Below are positions 5,914 to 8,632 of a DNA stretch of 8,632 nucleotides, in pieces. The first letter of the stretch is position 1, and each line of letters starts with the position of its first letter. The stretch comes from Sphingomonas sp. (lineage in GTDB: Bacteria > Pseudomonadota > Alphaproteobacteria > Sphingomonadales > Sphingomonadaceae), in assembly GCA_030824725.1 (NCBI GenBank), contig JAPJRE010000158.1:1-8632 (forward strand), written 5' to 3'. Under the pieces are notes generated by a model that made no database searches, was not told where the DNA came from, and saw only the letters and a list, made by a program, of their open reading frames with translations. A program made the translations under genes and the position numbers.

Positions 5914-8632
5914 ATGGATCGTCGCCAGTTGCTGCTCGGCAGCGCGGGGTTGGGGGCGCTTGCCTCGCTGGGGCTGCCCGAGGCCGAGGCGGCCGCGCGC
6001 GCGGTGGAGGGCGACGCGTTCCCGATGCCCGCGCCCAGAACCGCATTGATGCCGCGCCTGCCCGACGGCGACCCCACCCGCACCCGCATCGAGCGCGGCT
6101 GGCGCTTTCATGAGGGCGACGTGCTGCCGGCGCCGCTCAAGGACCATGACGATACCTATGGCAGCGTGAAGGCCGGCAACGCCCGTGGCGCCGCCGCGCG
6201 CGATTTCGACGACAGCGAATGGGCCGAAGTGCGCCTGCCGCACGACTGGGCCTCGTTCCAGCCGTTCGAGCAGACCGCCAATGTCTCGCAGGGCTATCGC
6301 AAGCGCGGCATCGGCTGGTATCGCCGCCGCCTGACGCTCGATCCCGCCGATCACGGCAAGACGATCGAGCTCCACCTCGATGGCGTCGCCACCAACGCCA
6401 CCGTGTGGGTGAACGGCAGCGTCGTTGCGCACAGCTGGTCGGGCTATGCCAGCATTATCATCGATATGACGCCCTTTGCGCGCTTCGGCTACGAGGACAA
6501 TGTCATCGCCATCCGCGTCGATGCCGAGGCGATGGAAGGCTGGTGGTACGAAGGCGCCGGCCTCTACCGCCATGCCTGGCTGGTCCGCCGCGGGCCCGTC
6601 TCCATCGTCACCGACGGGGTACATTGCGATCCGCGCAAGACCGAAACCGGCTGGAACGTGCCGGTGACGGTGACCGCGGGCAATATCGAGCGCGCGCCGG
6701 TGGCCGTCGCGGTCGAGGCCGAACTGCTCGATCCGAGCGGCAAGCGCGTCGCCTTCGCTACCACCGCCGGCAGCGTGCCGGTGCTCGACCGCGCCGAGCT
6801 GGCGATGACGCTGAGCCTCGGCAGCCCCAAGCTCTGGTCGGTCGAGACGCCGACGCTCTATACCGTTCACACCCGGCTGCTGCGCGATGGCAAGCTGATC
6901 GACGAGCGGCGCACGCCCATCGGCTTCCGCACCGTCCGCTTCGATGCCGACAAGGGGCTGTTCGTGAACGATCACCCGGTGAAGCTCAAGGGCGTGTGCA
7001 TCCACCAGGACCATGCCGGCACCGGCGTGGCGCAGTACGATGCGCTGCTCGGCTGGCGGCTCGAGCGGCTCAAGGCGATGGGCTGCAACGCAATCCGCAT
7101 GTCGCACAATGCGCCGACCGCCGAGCTGCTCGACTGGTGCGACCGGATGGGCTTCCTCGTCATGGACGAGAACCGCCACTTCAATCCGGCGCCCGATTAT
7201 CTCGCCCAGCTCAGCTGGATGGTGCGGCGCGACCGCAACCATCCCAGCGTGATCCTCTGGTCCGTCTTCAACGAGGAGCCGATGCAGGGCACCGAGGCGG
7301 GCATCGAGATGGTCCGCCGGATGGAAGCCGCGGTGCGCAAGCTCGACGACAGCCGGCCGGTCACCTCGGCGATGAACGGGTCGTTCTACAATCCGCAGAA
7401 CGTCTCCTCGGTCGTCGACGTGATGGGGTTCAATTACTATCAGGGCGAATACGACAAGTGGCACGCGCTGAACCCGACGCGCCCCAGCACCAGCTCGGAG
7501 GATACCAGCGCCTATGAAACGCGCGGCGCCTTCGCCAGCGATCCGGCCGCCCATGTCATCACCTCGTACGACGACGAGGCGGCACCCTGGGGCAACACCC
7601 ATCGCAAGGCGTGGCAGCTGATCGCGGCGCGCGAGTTCATCGCTGGCGGGTTCGTCTGGACCGGCTTCGACTATCATGGCGAGCCGACGCCCTATGAGTG
7701 GCCAACGGCCTCCAGCTTCTTCGGCATCCTGGACCTGTGCGGCTTCCCCAAGACCGCGTTCGGCATCCACAGCGCGGCCTGGATCGACGACGCGCCGGTG
7801 GTGTGGCTCGCGCCGCACTGGACCTGGCCGGGCAAGGAAGGGCAGAACATCAAGGTGTTCGTCGCCTCCAACGCCGATAGCGTGACGCTGCTGCTCAACG
7901 GCAAGGCGATCGGCACGCAGAAGGTCGATCGGCTGCAGGGCAATGAATGGCAGGTGCCCTATGCGCCCGGGCGGCTGGAGGCGCAGGCGCTGCGCGGCGG
8001 CAAGGTCGTCGCGCACATGGTGCACGAGACCGCCGGCAAGCCGGTCGCGCTGCGGCTCACGCCCGCACGCACGGTGATGGCGGGCGACGACGAGGACGTG
8101 CAGCCGATCACCATCGACGCGGTCGACGCCAAGGGCCGGCACGTGCCGACCGCGAACCTGATGACCAACTTCTCGGTTGAGGGTGCGGCGATCATCGGTG
8201 TCGGCAATGGCGATCCGAACAGCCACGAGCCGGAGAAGGGCAATGCCCGCTCGCTGTTCAACGGCCTCGCGCAGATCCTCGTGCAGGCGGGCACCGGCCG
8301 CGGCAAGATCACCGTCAAGGCGAGAGCCGAGGGGCTGAAGCCCGCGCTGCTGACCATCGACCGCGCCGACATCGCCCCGCGCCCGCAGGTCGGCGTCACC
8401 CCGCCGCTGATGGTGCTGGGCGACTGGCGCCGCTCGGGGCCCATGGCCGACAAGCCCAGGCCGGGCCTGGTGCCGGACAACAACAGCTGGGCCTTCCTGC
8501 GCAGCGCGATGCCGACTCCGGCCGAGCCGCAGCCGGGCTGGCGCGTCTACAACAACCGCCTCACGCCCTGGAAGCGCATCGCCACGGGCGGCGGCACGCT
8601 GCGCTTCGCCAGCGTCGGCGGGCGTGCGGAGC
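5914..8632 (+). CDS. Exported GH2 beta-galactosidase-type enzyme (C-terminus cut by window edge)
   Basis: Glycoside hydrolase family 2 exo-enzyme, probably a beta-galactosidase; 906 codons are in the window without a stop. The N-terminus has a twin-arginine-like signal: Asp-Arg3-Arg4-Gln-Leu-Leu followed by a weakly hydrophobic stretch and AEA (24-26) as a cleavage site, so it may be exported folded. Approximate domains: sugar-binding sandwich 58-226 (with LPHDW at 108-112), Ig-like domain 228-345, TIM barrel 348-625. The GH2 signature GCNAIRMSHN is at 390-399, the acid/base is Glu454 in VFNEEP, and the nucleophile is most likely Glu529 in SSEDTSA. VWTGFDYHGEPTPY (581-594) is typical of the DUF4982-containing beta-galactosidases. 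A DUF4982-like module (about 628-710) and a further GH2 C-terminal domain (about 712-816) follow. An additional region then starts at MVLGDWR (833-839) and continues past the edge. Sugar specificity is inferred; a beta-glucuronidase is less likely, and galactofuranose or substituted galactose remain possible. It is probably co-transcribed with the GntR gene. Confidence 0.88.
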   Translation, partial: MDRRQLLLGSAGLGALASLGLPEAEAAARAVEGDAFPMPAPRTALMPRLPDGDPTRTRIERGWRFHEGDVLPAPLKDHDDTYGSVKAGNARGAAARDFDDSEWAEVRLPHDWASFQPFEQTANVSQGYRKRGIGWYRRRLTLDPADHGKTIELHLDGVATNATVWVNGSVVAHSWSGYASIIIDMTPFARFGYEDNVIAIRVDAEAMEGWWYEGAGLYRHAWLVRRGPVSIVTDGVHCDPRKTETGWNVPVTVTAGNIERAPVAVAVEAELLDPSGKRVAFATTAGSVPVLDRAELAMTLSLGSPKLWSVETPTLYTVHTRLLRDGKLIDERRTPIGFRTVRFDADKGLFVNDHPVKLKGVCIHQDHAGTGVAQYDALLGWRLERLKAMGCNAIRMSHNAPTAELLDWCDRMGFLVMDENRHFNPAPDYLAQLSWMVRRDRNHPSVILWSVFNEEPMQGTEAGIEMVRRMEAAVRKLDDSRPVTSAMNGSFYNPQNVSSVVDVMGFNYYQGEYDKWHALNPTRPSTSSEDTSAYETRGAFASDPAAHVITSYDDEAAPWGNTHRKAWQLIAAREFIAGGFVWTGFDYHGEPTPYEWPTASSFFGILDLCGFPKTAFGIHSAAWIDDAPVVWLAPHWTWPGKEGQNIKVFVASNADSVTLLLNGKAIGTQKVDRLQGNEWQVPYAPGRLEAQALRGGKVVAHMVHETAGKPVALRLTPARTVMAGDDEDVQPITIDAVDAKGRHVPTANLMTNFSVEGAAIIGVGNGDPNSHEPEKGNARSLFNGLAQILVQAGTGRGKITVKARAEGLKPALLTIDRADIAPRPQVGVTPPLMVLGDWRRSGPMADKPRPGLVPDNNSWAFLRSAMPTPAEPQPGWRVYNNRLTPWKRIATGGGTLRFASVGGRAE

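Noticed and set aside
6219..7517. A 432-codon open frame on the plus strand overlapping the beta-galactosidase in another frame.
   Set aside because: It begins within the GH2 gene, is Arg-, Ala- and Gly-rich without motifs, and the overlapping frame has all GH2 signatures.
5842..8226. A 794-codon open frame on the minus strand, antisense to the beta-galactosidase and the end of the regulator gene.
   Set aside because: The opposite strand encodes an unbroken GH2 enzyme with catalytic motifs. The antisense product has repetitive His, Arg, Asp and Ala composition and no domain I recognise.

Overview
The window looks like part of the chromosome of a high-GC alphaproteobacterium. A sphingomonad (Sphingomonas or a relative) is the best guess, from the strong G/C bias at third codon positions and the style of the exported glycosidases. 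This taxonomic call is inference. There are no RNA genes, insertion sequences, CRISPR arrays or phage genes visible.

Layout: four protein genes fill almost all of the sequence around one divergent control region. On the minus strand, reading leftwards from about 4886, lies a secreted GH20 beta-N-acetylhexosaminidase (2565-4886). It is followed, with a 4-base GTGA overlap, by a secreted GH2 beta-mannosidase (1-2568), whose last few codons lie beyond the left edge. On the plus strand, reading rightwards from 5135, lies a GntR-family regulator of the HutC/UTRA type (5135-5875). After 38 bases comes a GH2 beta-galactosidase-type enzyme with a twin-arginine-like signal (5914-8632), cut by the right edge. 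The 248-base gap at 4887-5134 holds the start signals of both arms, one plausible plus-strand promoter and two candidate operator dyads lying on its -35 and -10 elements.

How the genes may work together: the three enzymes are exo-acting and all carry export signals. By family they would remove terminal beta-galactose, then beta-GlcNAc, and finally the beta-mannose of a Man-beta-GlcNAc core. This matches the order of beta-linked sugars in complex N-glycans. The regulator resembles the amino-sugar sensors NagR/YvoA and DasR, so the simplest model is a locus for glycoprotein glycan or other GlcNAc-containing glycan scavenging, induced by an amino-sugar phosphate. No alpha-mannosidase, endoglycosidase, transporter or nag catabolic gene is visible here; they would have to lie outside the window. 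The individual families are well known. The points worth a second look are the combination of enzymes, the control region and the extra C-terminal domains.
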